This document shows positions 16,201 through 22,947 of a stretch of 64,000 nucleotides of DNA, in pieces. Below the pieces are notes generated by a model that worked only from the letters and a program-made list of their open reading frames with translations, searched no databases and was not told where the DNA came from. Each line of letters starts with the position of its first letter. Position 1 is the first letter of the stretch. The position numbers were made by a program, and so were the translations under genes. The stretch lies in the NCBI GenBank assembly GCA_016788295.1, contig JAEUSY010000030.1:62001-126000 (forward strand), given 5' to 3'. Source of the stretch: Flavobacteriales bacterium. GTDB taxonomy: Bacteria; Bacteroidota; Bacteroidia; Flavobacteriales_F; PHOS-HE28.

Positions 16201-16440
16201 AAGTCCGAGGTGCTCCTGGCCATGGGAGATGAGACCTTGAAGAAGCTGGCCGTGGAGCTCACCGAGCGCATGCGCAAGAGCACCACCGTGGACTGGCAGC
16301 ACCGCGAGAGCGTGCGCGCCAGCATGCGGCTGATGATCCGGCAACTACTGAAGAAGTACAAGTACCCACCCGAGGGCCAGGAGGACGCCGTTGCCTTGGT
16401 GATCAAGCAGGCGGAGGTGCTGGCGGAAGGGTGGGGGTGA
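13267..16440 (+). CDS. hsdR: Type I restriction endonuclease subunit HsdR
   Basis: 1057 aa from the ATG of MITESQLEQLALSWF; GTG (13231) and TTG (13255) starts are possible, the TTG having AGGAGG about 10 bp upstream. The N-terminal PD-(D/E)XK nuclease has D145 (RRPDLIAF) and E159-L-K161 (VIELKNP). The superfamily 2 motor follows: HTQGSGKSISM at about 320, ISDEAHRSQYG at about 425, GFTGTPI, and LIVRDMWLTGFDVPC; the C-terminal third is helical. It translocates and cuts DNA lacking HsdM methylation. In this locus it is separated from hsdS by six other genes. Base composition (40 of 60 G/C at 14281-14340) matches hsdM, unlike the genes between. Confidence 0.94.
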   Translation: MITESQLEQLALSWFQEVGWAHAAGPDIAPDGPVPERTSYNEVVLRERLREALERLNPQLPSEAIAKALHAATTVNEPTLVKRNQAFHRLLLDGVPVDWREGRDPGSGPGYDHARLLDFQNPDNNDFLIVDQFTITGTKQPRRPDLIAFVNGLPLAVIELKNPVDEDADVWHAYHQLATYKEQIDPLFTSNVALVVSDGFNARIGSLNATPEWYMPWRVVKHEDDKPSVEFELETLVRGFFDRALLLDYLRYFILFEKDGDRLIKKIAGYHQFHGVREAVKATLIASRAPDKGIVAEPRATYGREVEPGSRKAGVFWHTQGSGKSISMACYAGKLLQQPEMQNPTLVVVTDRNDLDGQLFQQFSNAQDLLKQQPVQVESRDELREKLAAVQSGGIFFTTVQKFGLQEGEGAHPVLCERSNVVVISDEAHRSQYGQKGRLNTKTGEYVFGFSKYMRDALPNASFIGFTGTPISTKDKDTRRVFGDYVSIYDIQDAVDDKATVPILYESRLAKLDVNAAQIEQLNKEVDEVVEDEESVLLREKTKSKWAELAKLVGAKPRLEQVAADLVKHFETRTAALEGKAMIVCMSRQICVDLFNELVKLRPQWAGTLEPGKGYSASDGALRVVMTGNATDEAQLQPHLYTKQQRKELEKRFKKPDDTLRLVIVRDMWLTGFDVPCCHTMYVDKPMHGSNLMQAIARVNRVFADKPGGLVVDYIGIASDLRKAIKEYTDAQGKGDPAAQVQEAYKQLLGKLGVVRELFRGFDYSAYATKPLPLLVPATNHILATDERKKHFLDEMAAVSVAYSFCNNLDEVEPLKKEIAFFEAIKAVIMKNTVVDKRLSETQKNSLLKHILDNAVVAEGVTDVFALAGLDKPNIGLLDAKFLDDLRHLPQKNFAVELLARLLRDEIKARSRNNVVQERTYSERLLESLRRYHNRAIESAQVIEELINMARDLKSALERNEHLGLNTDEIAFYDALAAKSEVLLAMGDETLKKLAVELTERMRKSTTVDWQHRESVRASMRLMIRQLLKKYKYPPEGQEDAVALVIKQAEVLAEGWG
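13577..13597. repeat. Short hairpin element inside hsdR
   Basis: ATCCCGGC, a five-base loop, GCCGGGAT. It encodes a Gly/Pro-rich stretch (RDPGSGPGYD) in a surface-loop position between VPVDWR and LLDFQNP, where related HsdR proteins appear to carry a slightly shorter Gly/Asp linker. Confidence 0.5.
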
Positions 16441-16480
16441 AAGCCGGAAGGAAAAAAGAATAGCTTGCCTGGAACAAGTC

Positions 16481-17224
16481 ATGGCTGATCCCAAGACCAT
16501 CGAAATACTCGGCGCTTTAGCTGCCGGGTGCGATCCCGAGACCGGGGAAGAGTTTGAACCCACCCACGTGCTGCGTAGGAAGCAGGTCACCAAGGCGTTG
16601 AACGATGCATTGAAAGCACTCGGCGGTGCGCCAACGAAAAGTCCTCGGCGTCCGATCATCAAGAGCGAATACTTCAGCGGCGCACTTTTCAATCGGATCA
16701 GTGCGAAGAGTAGGCATGCGTTGGCCGAGCGTGTGCTTCAACTTCCGATGACCTATCCCTTGGATCAAACGAATTCGCGCGTTGTTCGGACCGAGCACGC
16801 CCGCTCCCAGGAGCCATGGCGTGCTGCCGAACAGGACCTACTGGCCAAGGTGCTTCCCAATACGAACGACCTGAAGTTCCTGAGCATCGTGTTCCAGCGC
16901 AGCGAGAAAGCCATACAGATGGAGGCCCGGCGCTTGATGGCCGAACGACAGGACCTCCGCAAGGCACTTGCCATGGAGCCGGAACCACCGCTACAACCTG
17001 CTTCGGTGAACGAGGAAAAGGCCAAATCCTATTCAGTGGCACTGATCAGGGAGCAACACAGCATGGCCTACGCGCCATGGACAACCGAAGATGATGAAAA
17101 GTTGGAGCGCCTGTTCTGCGAAGGCAAGAAGCCCAAGCAGCTCGCTGTAGTCTTCGGCAGGCAACCCAGTGCCATTACCTCACGCATTAAAAAGCTGGAG
17201 CTCCGGGAGAAGTACCGGCAATAG
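16481..17224 (+). CDS. Myb/SANT-like helix-turn-helix protein, hypothetical
   Basis: 247 aa. The N-terminus (ILGALAAGCDPETGEEF, then HVLRRKQVTKALNDALKAL) is a motif seen ahead of various DNA-acting proteins. The middle has two charged helical stretches around NDLKFLSIVFQRSEKAIQMEARRLMAE, itself HTH-like. The C-terminal 55 residues resemble a Myb/SANT HTH: YAPWTTEDDEKLERLFCEG, KQLAVVFGRQPSAITSRIKKLEL. It probably binds DNA. It starts 40 bp after hsdR and may belong to the same transcript. No enzymatic motif was seen. Confidence 0.7.
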   Translation: MADPKTIEILGALAAGCDPETGEEFEPTHVLRRKQVTKALNDALKALGGAPTKSPRRPIIKSEYFSGALFNRISAKSRHALAERVLQLPMTYPLDQTNSRVVRTEHARSQEPWRAAEQDLLAKVLPNTNDLKFLSIVFQRSEKAIQMEARRLMAERQDLRKALAMEPEPPLQPASVNEEKAKSYSVALIREQHSMAYAPWTTEDDEKLERLFCEGKKPKQLAVVFGRQPSAITSRIKKLELREKYRQ

Positions 17225-17302
17225 TGCTCCGGGCAAATGAAGCGCGAACATCTCGGAACATCCGTCATTCAACGTCTCGAACGACCACCCGAAAACAGGA
17301 CC

Positions 17303-17677
17303 ATGAACACGACCCAACTCCAAGAGGCCAAACGACAGGCCGCTGCCCTTCAGGCCGGCTGGCTGGCACACCAAGGCCGCCGTGCAGCCTTAATGATGCT
17401 GGAGGCCATCTTCTACATCCTTGCCCTGCTCCTGCTGTTAGGCGACATGGCCCTGATCGGCATGGGCGATAAGTTGCTCGTAGCCAAGGCAAGCAATGGC
17501 ACCACACACGCCAGCACCACCATACAGGACGACCGCGTATCGGCGGTGCTGATGGTGGTGTATATCCTGCTGGGCCTATTGGCGCTGGGCAGCTTCATCA
17601 TCGCCCGGCTCATCAGCAAGTCGCGGAAGCGCCGGGCACAGGTGCAGGCGTTGTGCGAGACAGTGGAACGCATTTAA
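17303..17677 (+). CDS. Small membrane protein, two transmembrane segments
   Basis: 124 aa from the ATG at 17303 (an in-frame ATG at 17237 would add 22 basic residues). Two hydrophobic stretches are visible, residues 29-49 (MLEAIFYILALLLLLGDMAL) and about 77-100 (VLMVVYILLGLLALGSFII), separated by a polar loop; the C-terminus is basic (SKSRKRRAQ). No family was recognised. It sits between a DNA-binding protein and a nuclease-like gene, all on the plus strand. Confidence 0.6.
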   Translation: MNTTQLQEAKRQAAALQAGWLAHQGRRAALMMLEAIFYILALLLLLGDMALIGMGDKLLVAKASNGTTHASTTIQDDRVSAVLMVVYILLGLLALGSFIIARLISKSRKRRAQVQALCETVERI

Positions 17678-17692
17678 GACCCCCTAACGGCC

Positions 17693-18322
17693 ATGGCACA
17701 ATGCACCACTTGCGGCGCCTACACTAAATACGAGGGTGGGCTTTGCTATACATGCTATACGAAGTCCAAGGGCCGCACTGCAGATGAAGAGGAGGAGGAT
17801 GCACCAACAGGTGGGCTCAGTGATCGCGAGTGGACGCGCCGATACAATATGATCAAAGGCCGTATCGCTGAGACCTTGGTCCAGGAACTGTTCCTCAGCC
17901 TTGGTTACAGTGTGTTCCGCTACGGTATGGAAAACACCATACCGGCGATCATGGATCTCTTGCGCCATGTGCGCAGCGACGTGGCCATGCATATCCGCCG
18001 CATGCCCGACTTCGTCGTGCAGAATCCGAAGGACAACAGTGTCCACTTTGTAGAAGTAAAGTTCCGCGCGAGTGGAAGCTTCGAGGAAAAAGACCTCCAG
18101 AAAGACTATCCCTACGACAATGCGTTGATCGTGGTAGTGAGCAAGAAGCACATCAAGTGCATCTCCGTACCAGAACTAAGGGCGGGCAAGGCCATCTCCC
18201 CCACCTGCCGCAATTACCTCGGCAGCCGCAAGGAATTCGAATTGGACAAGGAGACCATCAAGGACTTCTGTGTGTTCGCCGTCATGTTCTTTGAGAGCGT
18301 GGAAGACCCAAAGACTAAGTAG
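17693..18322 (+). CDS. Zinc-ribbon plus PD-(D/E)XK nuclease-like protein
   Basis: 209 aa. The N-terminal 30 residues carry two CxxC pairs (CTTC and CYTC), a probable zinc ribbon, followed by an acidic linker. The rest looks like a restriction-endonuclease fold: a helix around RIAETLVQELFLSLGYSVFRYG, then MPDFVVQN with the catalytic Asp and VHFVEVKFR with the E-x-K pair. Such small nuclease-like proteins are common cargo of defence islands; Holliday-junction or archaeal-type nuclease homology is also possible. It lies 15 bp after the membrane-protein gene and is convergent with the next gene. Confidence 0.7.
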   Translation: MAQCTTCGAYTKYEGGLCYTCYTKSKGRTADEEEEDAPTGGLSDREWTRRYNMIKGRIAETLVQELFLSLGYSVFRYGMENTIPAIMDLLRHVRSDVAMHIRRMPDFVVQNPKDNSVHFVEVKFRASGSFEEKDLQKDYPYDNALIVVVSKKHIKCISVPELRAGKAISPTCRNYLGSRKEFELDKETIKDFCVFAVMFFESVEDPKTK

Positions 18323-18338
18323 TAGACCGCGATTGGTC

Positions 18339-19064
18339 TTAATGACCATGGAGTGCCTTTAGCATCTCCACCTCCACCATATGCGCATCCCTTCCGAGTG
18401 CCTTGGTGCGATGCCGCAGGTTGGCATGCCGCAGGCTGGGGTGGATGAGCGACACCACTGTGCATTGCGGTAGGCCATCAGCGAACTGCACGCCTTCCAC
18501 GCGCGTGGCACCAGCGCGATCGATGTCACCCAGCCGGGCATTGCGCCAAGGCTTCAATTGTGGTGCGAGCGGCGCGATCAGCGAGGGCACCTCGCTGCCC
18601 AACACCACTACGGCGCGCGGCCGCTGGATGCGCAACTGGTACAGGAAGAATTCGGAGCAACGCTGAACGAAGGCCGGGTCCTTGCGCCCTGGGAAAGGAC
18701 CAGTGGTCTCCTTCCCGGCACGCAGCCCCATGAAGAAGTTGGTGAAGAAGCATTGTTGGAGCGGCACTTCTGCGGTTTCGAGCAGGCTACGCAGGTTGCG
18801 CCACGTGGGGGCGTTGAGGTCTTCTTCGCCGCGCTTTCGTGAGGCTTCGTATTCCTCCTTGGAGTGGAAATCATGTCCGAGGATCATGATGCCACCATCA
18901 GGAAAGAAGGGCACCTCCTTATCCATCCAAAGCCCATGTCCGCCGGGGAAGAAGGCGGTGCCTGCGATGGGTGCTGGAATGGGCAGAACGCCCTTGGGAT
19001 ACTCCTCATTCGCGGGCAAGGCCATCCGCAATTGAAGGGATGGATGAAGGGCGTCGTTGGTCAT
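18339..19064 (-). CDS. Uracil-DNA glycosylase superfamily protein
   Basis: 241 aa from the ATG of MTNDALHPS, 17 bp after the upstream gene; an earlier in-frame start overlaps that gene by 7 bp. It has the layout of UDG-fold proteins: GGIMILGHDFHS in the active-site strand, APTWRNLRSLL, CFFTNFFMGLR, RPRAVVVLGSEVPSL, and VVSLIHPSLRHAN, the HPS motif near the C-terminus. The catalytic water-activating residues of classical family 1 or 4 enzymes are not obvious, so the substrate is uncertain; many such relatives in islands are uncharacterised. Co-directional with the GIY-YIG gene, likely one transcript. Confidence 0.7.
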   Translation of the reverse strand: MTNDALHPSLQLRMALPANEEYPKGVLPIPAPIAGTAFFPGGHGLWMDKEVPFFPDGGIMILGHDFHSKEEYEASRKRGEEDLNAPTWRNLRSLLETAEVPLQQCFFTNFFMGLRAGKETTGPFPGRKDPAFVQRCSEFFLYQLRIQRPRAVVVLGSEVPSLIAPLAPQLKPWRNARLGDIDRAGATRVEGVQFADGLPQCTVVSLIHPSLRHANLRHRTKALGRDAHMVEVEMLKALHGH

Positions 19065-19081
19065 GGTGTCATGGATACAGT

Positions 19082-19750
19082 TCACCACCCGAGCTCCTGC
19101 AAGGACACCCAGTCCTTGTGTTCGTTACGTGCCCACCAGAAGGTTCGGCCGTTGGTTCCGCGCTTGGTCACGGCTCGGCCTGCGGCAGAAACGGAGGAGT
19201 AGATCCGTCCGTTCATCTTCACCAACCCGTCCGGCCTCCAAGTGGCCCGGTAAGTCTTTCCCTTGTAATCGCGCCGCAGGTAGATCGTGCGTGTTCCGTT
19301 GTCGGCCGCCTTCACCTTGTCCGGCTTTTTCTCCTTCACGGCCTTGCGCCCGAACAACCCGCTGAGCTCTTCGTGCATCAAGGCCTTGGTCTCTTGGAAC
19401 ATCTCGCGCTTCATGTCCCTTGAGCCACGAAGCTTCCCTTTAACCCGGTTCCCTTCCGGCAGGCTGATGCGCAGGATGAGCGATTCCATCTCCTTCAGGA
19501 AGCGGTCGCCTTGGGTGAGGTAGGCGCTGAAGTGGTCCCACGCTCCGGCATGCCGGTCCCGAAGGTGGTCCTTCAACCGGCCCTTCAGGTTCCGGGCCAG
19601 ACCTACATAGTAGAGGTCCGTGCCCCGGTACAGGGCATAGAGCCCGTTGCGCTTATCCACGTAGCGCGTGATCACGGTGGAATAGCGCTCGAACATCTCC
19701 GCCTTGATGCCCTCAAGGTGTTCGACCACCAGGTGGTGCTTGCTGGCCAT
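19082..19750 (-). CDS. GIY-YIG nuclease with C-terminal RAMA-like domain
   Basis: 222 aa. Residues 36-110 form a GIY-YIG domain: GLYALYRGTDLYYVGLARNLKGRLKDH carries the paired motifs and the catalytic Arg, with ESLILRIS supplying the metal-binding Glu. Residues about 150-222 (TIYLRRDYKGKTYRATW, GRIYSSVSAAGRAVTKRGTNG, WWARN) match the RAMA domain, a DNA-modification-associated adaptor found with restriction enzymes and methylases. The combination suggests a nuclease aimed at particular, possibly modified, DNA. It precedes the UDG-like gene on the same strand. Confidence 0.82.
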   Translation of the reverse strand: MASKHHLVVEHLEGIKAEMFERYSTVITRYVDKRNGLYALYRGTDLYYVGLARNLKGRLKDHLRDRHAGAWDHFSAYLTQGDRFLKEMESLILRISLPEGNRVKGKLRGSRDMKREMFQETKALMHEELSGLFGRKAVKEKKPDKVKAADNGTRTIYLRRDYKGKTYRATWRPDGLVKMNGRIYSSVSAAGRAVTKRGTNGRTFWWARNEHKDWVSLQELGW

Positions 19751-19802
19751 GGCCCCAATTTTACAGCTCCTGTGGTGAATGGAAGCAGATGAGGCAACCT
19801 CC

Positions 19803-20234
19803 TTACCCCCGCTTATGCTCCCGCAAGTTCACACCGCCCATGGTCTTGCGCACCTGCTTGGCCATCTCCCGATCGTAGAAGGTATCAGAATCCACCTGGT
19901 GTGAACTGTGCATGGCGTCGCCGTGCTTCTCTTCGATCTCCTTACGTTTCAAATAGCGCCACCAGGCAGCCGCATGGTTCTCGTTGGGCGGTCTATCGCC
20001 ATGCACAGCAGCAACGAACGCTATTTGCTCGTTCGTAAATGGTGTAAGGTCACCACTGGAAAGACCTTGGTACCAATACCCCCAACGCCTGATGAGTAAA
20101 TACTGCTCCTCGCTGAACAACCGCGGATCGCATTCGAACGGAAAATCCCTTTTGCGAGCAAGCACGATGTGTTGTTGGCGCAATGACTCCATTGCAGCAA
20201 GATAGCGGAGTATCTGGTCGCATTCCACTATCAT
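19803..20234 (-). CDS. MaoP-like (DUF413) protein
   Basis: 143 aa. The central part aligns with the gammaproteobacterial MaoP/DUF413 pattern: FSEEQYLLIRRWGYWYQGL, SGDLTPFTNEQIAFVAAVHG, DRPPNENHAAAWWRYLKR, compared with an L-x-GY-x-L-x-G-x-P-x-T-x-E-x-FVA-x-G-x-R-x-P-x-W-x-Y signature recalled from E. coli MaoP. MaoP takes part in organising the Ori macrodomain there; what relatives do in Bacteroidota is unknown. If Met1 is used, the start codon is only 7 bp from that of the divergent DUF559-like gene; Met15 would give a 128-aa protein and more promoter space. Confidence 0.6.
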   Translation of the reverse strand: MIVECDQILRYLAAMESLRQQHIVLARKRDFPFECDPRLFSEEQYLLIRRWGYWYQGLSSGDLTPFTNEQIAFVAAVHGDRPPNENHAAAWWRYLKRKEIEEKHGDAMHSSHQVDSDTFYDREMAKQVRKTMGGVNLREHKRG

Positions 20235-20241
20235 TGGAGAA

Positions 20242-21069
20242 ATGAAGGAGCCGGAGATCGTTCTGGATACGGAGGAGAACCATGTCCTTGTGGCCTACTT
20301 ACCCACAACAAAGGACCTCGCCCTTGCTCAGCGTGAAGGTTGGTATCGGATCCCTGTTGAGCATGCACCCAAGCTGATCAGTGAGGGGAAGGCCACATAC
20401 ATTGCGTTCTACCAGCCGCGTGCCTTCGATGACGACAGGTACACCGTGCGGTGGTATTCACCAATAACCGGCCTTGCCATCCGGAAACGTATTGAGTTCC
20501 TGCCGGACGAACCGCATGACCCGAACGCGCACAAGGACTATTACGTGGTGGGTTGTGAACGCCTGCAACAGCTTCCGCACCCAATCCGCAGTAAGCGGCC
20601 CCGCCGCCCCATCTTCTTCCCCACAACGCTGAAGCGTTTGTTCACGGCCAAGGACATCAATCAGCTGTTCAATGACAGCCCATTGGAGAACCTTCTGTGG
20701 AACGAGCTCTGTGCTGCCGGCATACCCGCCGAAAGGCAGTTCGAAGTACGAGCCGGTGACCGTTGGTTCAAGTTGGACTTTGCCATCTTCTGTATGAAGA
20801 ACAACCTCGGCATTGAGTGCGATAGCGATAAGCACCACATTGACCCCGTGTCCGTTGAAAAGGACAAACGGCGCATGAACTTGCTTGCAACAGCAGGCTG
20901 GCACATCCTGCCTCTTACCTCGAGCATGTTGCGCAAGGAAATGCCAGCTACCATGCACATGGTGCGAGAGGCCATTGCCAAGTATGGTGGTTATCAAGAC
21001 CCAGCCGATCCGAGTGGTTTCAAATACCCTGTGGAACCCGGTGATCCACAGCCGCGTCTGTTCGACTGA
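20242..21069 (+). CDS. DUF559/Vsr-like endonuclease-domain protein
   Basis: 275 aa. The N-terminal 120 residues are not recognised. Residues about 145-235 have the DUF559 very-short-patch-repair-like nuclease pattern: SPLENLLWNELCAAGI, FKLDFAIFCMKNNLGIECDSDKHH (catalytic Asp and Glu-x-Asp), DKRRMNLLATAGWHILPLTSSML. This fold cuts DNA, often near mismatches or within mobile or defence cargo. It is divergent from, and almost touching, the MaoP-like gene, and ends the accessory run; the following genes are more ordinary. Confidence 0.75.
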   Translation: MKEPEIVLDTEENHVLVAYLPTTKDLALAQREGWYRIPVEHAPKLISEGKATYIAFYQPRAFDDDRYTVRWYSPITGLAIRKRIEFLPDEPHDPNAHKDYYVVGCERLQQLPHPIRSKRPRRPIFFPTTLKRLFTAKDINQLFNDSPLENLLWNELCAAGIPAERQFEVRAGDRWFKLDFAIFCMKNNLGIECDSDKHHIDPVSVEKDKRRMNLLATAGWHILPLTSSMLRKEMPATMHMVREAIAKYGGYQDPADPSGFKYPVEPGDPQPRLFD

Positions 21070-21157
21070 AAGACGACAAGGTCGTGTATCTTCTCCTTAT
21101 CCAAGTATACAGGATGCAGGTTGAAGATTGTCGTGCGGTATTATAGTCATCGCCCTC

Positions 21158-21898
21158 CTACCCCATCTCCCGAATCACCTCAAGGAACCCCTGCACCAGC
21201 TCGCGGGTCCGGGCGTAACCTGCGCTGCGTTGGTCGCTGCCGGGTTCCAGGTACAGGGCGCGGTTCACCTCCAGCATGATGGAGCGCACGCGGGCATCGG
21301 TGCCGTACCAGGGCGTGGGCACCAGGGTGCCGCGGTAGGGCCGGTCGATGGCGAGCGGGTAACCCTGCGCGGCGAAGTAGGCCACTGCGGCGGCGATGAG
21401 CTCCGGCGGGGTGTGCAGCGGATCAGTGCCGATGCTGAAAGCGGGCCGGCATGGCGTTCGGTCCAGGTCGCGCAGCAAGGGCGCATCGGGATACGAATGG
21501 CAGTCCACCACCAGCGCCGTGCCCAGCTGCTGCAGCTGGTGTTGCACGGCGGCCCGCAGGCGCGCATGGTGCGGCTGGTACCAGGTGTGCAGGATGTGTT
21601 CACGCAGCGTTGGGTCCACGTGGCGCATCGTTGTGCCATCGTCGGTGTGCGTGTACAGCACACCCATGCCGCGCGCGGCCATCACCTCCTGTGCATCGTC
21701 GGTGAAGCGCTCCGCATCGCAGAATATGCGCGAGAACGGCGCCAACACGGCGATGTCGGTGGCGTTGGCATAGAGGTGGTCCGTATGCCAGTCGGTGAGC
21801 AGCAGCAGTTCATGTTGCAGCACGACATCGTCCACCAGGTAACCGCTCCGGTCGGGGATGGCGGTGGAGGCGTGGGGGATATGGAGAATGAGGGGCAT
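21158..21898 (-). CDS. N-formylglutamate amidohydrolase family protein
   Basis: 246 aa, full length. Motifs are LILHIPHASTAIP at the N-terminus (metal-binding His), LLTDWHTDHL, FSRIFCDAERF, VVDCHSYPD (metal-binding Asp/His) and IMLEVNRALYLEPG. Family members hydrolyse N-formylglutamate to glutamate and formate at the end of one histidine-degradation route; others act on different N-acyl substrates. No other hut gene lies here, so the physiological substrate is uncertain. It is 34 bp downstream of a hypothetical gene on the same strand. Confidence 0.88.
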   Translation of the reverse strand: MPLILHIPHASTAIPDRSGYLVDDVVLQHELLLLTDWHTDHLYANATDIAVLAPFSRIFCDAERFTDDAQEVMAARGMGVLYTHTDDGTTMRHVDPTLREHILHTWYQPHHARLRAAVQHQLQQLGTALVVDCHSYPDAPLLRDLDRTPCRPAFSIGTDPLHTPPELIAAAVAYFAAQGYPLAIDRPYRGTLVPTPWYGTDARVRSIMLEVNRALYLEPGSDQRSAGYARTRELVQGFLEVIREMG

Positions 21899-21932
21899 GG
21901 GCGTGTGTTGTGTGGCTTCGAAGTCCCCCGGT

Positions 21933-22493
21933 TCAATTGCCTTCCCAATGCCCCAGCTCCTCCAAGCGGATGAAACGCCCGTGCATGGCGTGGTGCAGCA
22001 GCAGCAGCACCTGCCACTCCAGCTCGCGGGAGTAGGGCGGCAAGGCGATGCGCAGCGGGGGCAGCGTGGCGTTGGCGCGCAACCAGCTCACCTCCGTGTG
22101 GAAGCGGCGCGGGTGCTTCCACGGCAGGGCGGTGATCAGGGGTTGGCCGCTGTGGGCCCGGTCCAGGGCCTCCTCCATGTCCTGCGTAAAGACCCGTGTG
22201 TTGCCGTCGTCGGCGGCCATGGCGCGTTGCAGCACGGGCAGCAGGTCGGCGATCCAACTGGCCTGCTCGTACAGATCGCGCAGCAGCAGGTCGCGCTTCT
22301 CGTCGCCCAGCGGTCCTTCCAAGGTGGCGCCCGCCGCCGCCATGAAGCCGGGCATGAAGAGGCTGGTGTGCAGCAGCCCGAAGGGGTGTACCAGCTGCAC
22401 CACCAGCTGGCGGCGGTTGCGCATCACCTCGCGGCCGGTGATGCGTTGGCCCTTGTGTTCAATGGAGAAAAGCGGTTGTTCAAGCGTGTTCAT
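21933..22493 (-). CDS. Hypothetical protein, 186 aa
   Basis: No family was recognised. It is a soluble-looking protein with mixed helical segments (RDLYEQASWIADLLPVLQRAM) and a C-terminal Leu/His-rich stretch (EWQVLLLLHHAMHGRFIRLEEL). There is no signal peptide. It is co-directional with and 34 bp upstream of the N-formylglutamate amidohydrolase gene, suggesting co-transcription. A perfect 16-bp-arm hairpin lies 24 bp upstream of its start codon and could structure the 5' leader. Confidence 0.6.
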   Translation of the reverse strand: MNTLEQPLFSIEHKGQRITGREVMRNRRQLVVQLVHPFGLLHTSLFMPGFMAAAGATLEGPLGDEKRDLLLRDLYEQASWIADLLPVLQRAMAADDGNTRVFTQDMEEALDRAHSGQPLITALPWKHPRRFHTEVSWLRANATLPPLRIALPPYSRELEWQVLLLLHHAMHGRFIRLEELGHWEGN

Positions 22494-22517
22494 GGGTGTT
22501 GGGATGTTCGTGGTCGG

Positions 22518-22562
22518 GGACTTTTTTGCACCCTTCGAGCGCCTCAGGGTGCAAAAAAGTCC
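22518..22562. repeat. Perfect hairpin, 16-bp arms and 13-base loop
   Basis: Arm GGACTTTTTTGCACCC, loop, arm GGGTGCAAAAAAGTCC. The T/A run lies within the stem, so it is not a standard terminator. The loop belongs to the local TTCGAGCGCCTCA repeat family. It lies just upstream of the minus-strand 186-aa gene. Confidence 0.85.
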
Positions 22563-22764
22563 AGCAGAACATCCAGCAACGGCGGGGCCCGGGGGCCTTG
22601 GCCCCGTACGGAACGAACAAGTAACGTTGGTCCTCGACCTTCGTTGACCTCATGGGGCCCGCATCATTTGCCCACCGTGGCGTCGTTACCCGGTTGGTGT
22701 CGCCCAGCAGATGCTGAACGAGCTCTGGATGCTCGGTGCGAAGATAGGCCGCTTTGGGCTGCCC

Positions 22765-22797
22765 GCACCCTGAGGCGCTCGAAGTGTCGAAGGGTGC
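22765..22797. repeat. CCTGAGG..TCGAAGG palindromic repeat
   Basis: GCACCCTGAGGCGCTCGAAG followed by TGTCGAAGGGTGC; outer arms GCACCC/GGGTGC. Member of the interspersed family. Confidence 0.6.
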
Positions 22798-22820
22798 ATC
22801 TACAACGGTTGGTGTGAACC

Positions 22821-22869
22821 GGGGCCTGAGGCGCTGCACTGAGCCTGTCGCAGGGCGCTCGAAGGCCCC
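22821..22869. repeat. CCTGAGG..TCGAAGG palindromic repeat, nested
   Basis: Outer arms GGGGCC/GGCCCC enclose TGAGGCGCTGCACTGAGCCT and GTCGCAGGGCGCTCGAA, apparently one repeat inserted in another. Confidence 0.55.
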
Positions 22870-22904
22870 GGTGATAGCGGCTCCGAGAACCCCGGTGGCA
22901 TAGC

Positions 22905-22925
22905 GCCCTGAGGCACTCGAAGGGC
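22905..22925. repeat. CCTGAGG..TCGAAGG palindromic repeat, short
   Basis: GCCCTGAGG, CACT, CGAAGGGC. It lies about 22 bp downstream (minus strand) of the sorted surface protein's stop, where it may also act as a transcript end. Confidence 0.55.
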
Positions 22926-22947
22926 AGCCGCCGGGGTTCAGCCCCCC

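Larger units (their letters stand above)
22494..22947. other. Intergenic region with several palindromic repeats
   Basis: About 450 bases without a gene, between the sorted surface protein and the 186-aa gene, both on the minus strand. It holds four related inverted repeats built on CCTGAGGC..CTCGAAGG, listed separately. No ORF with family resemblance was seen. Confidence 0.7.
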
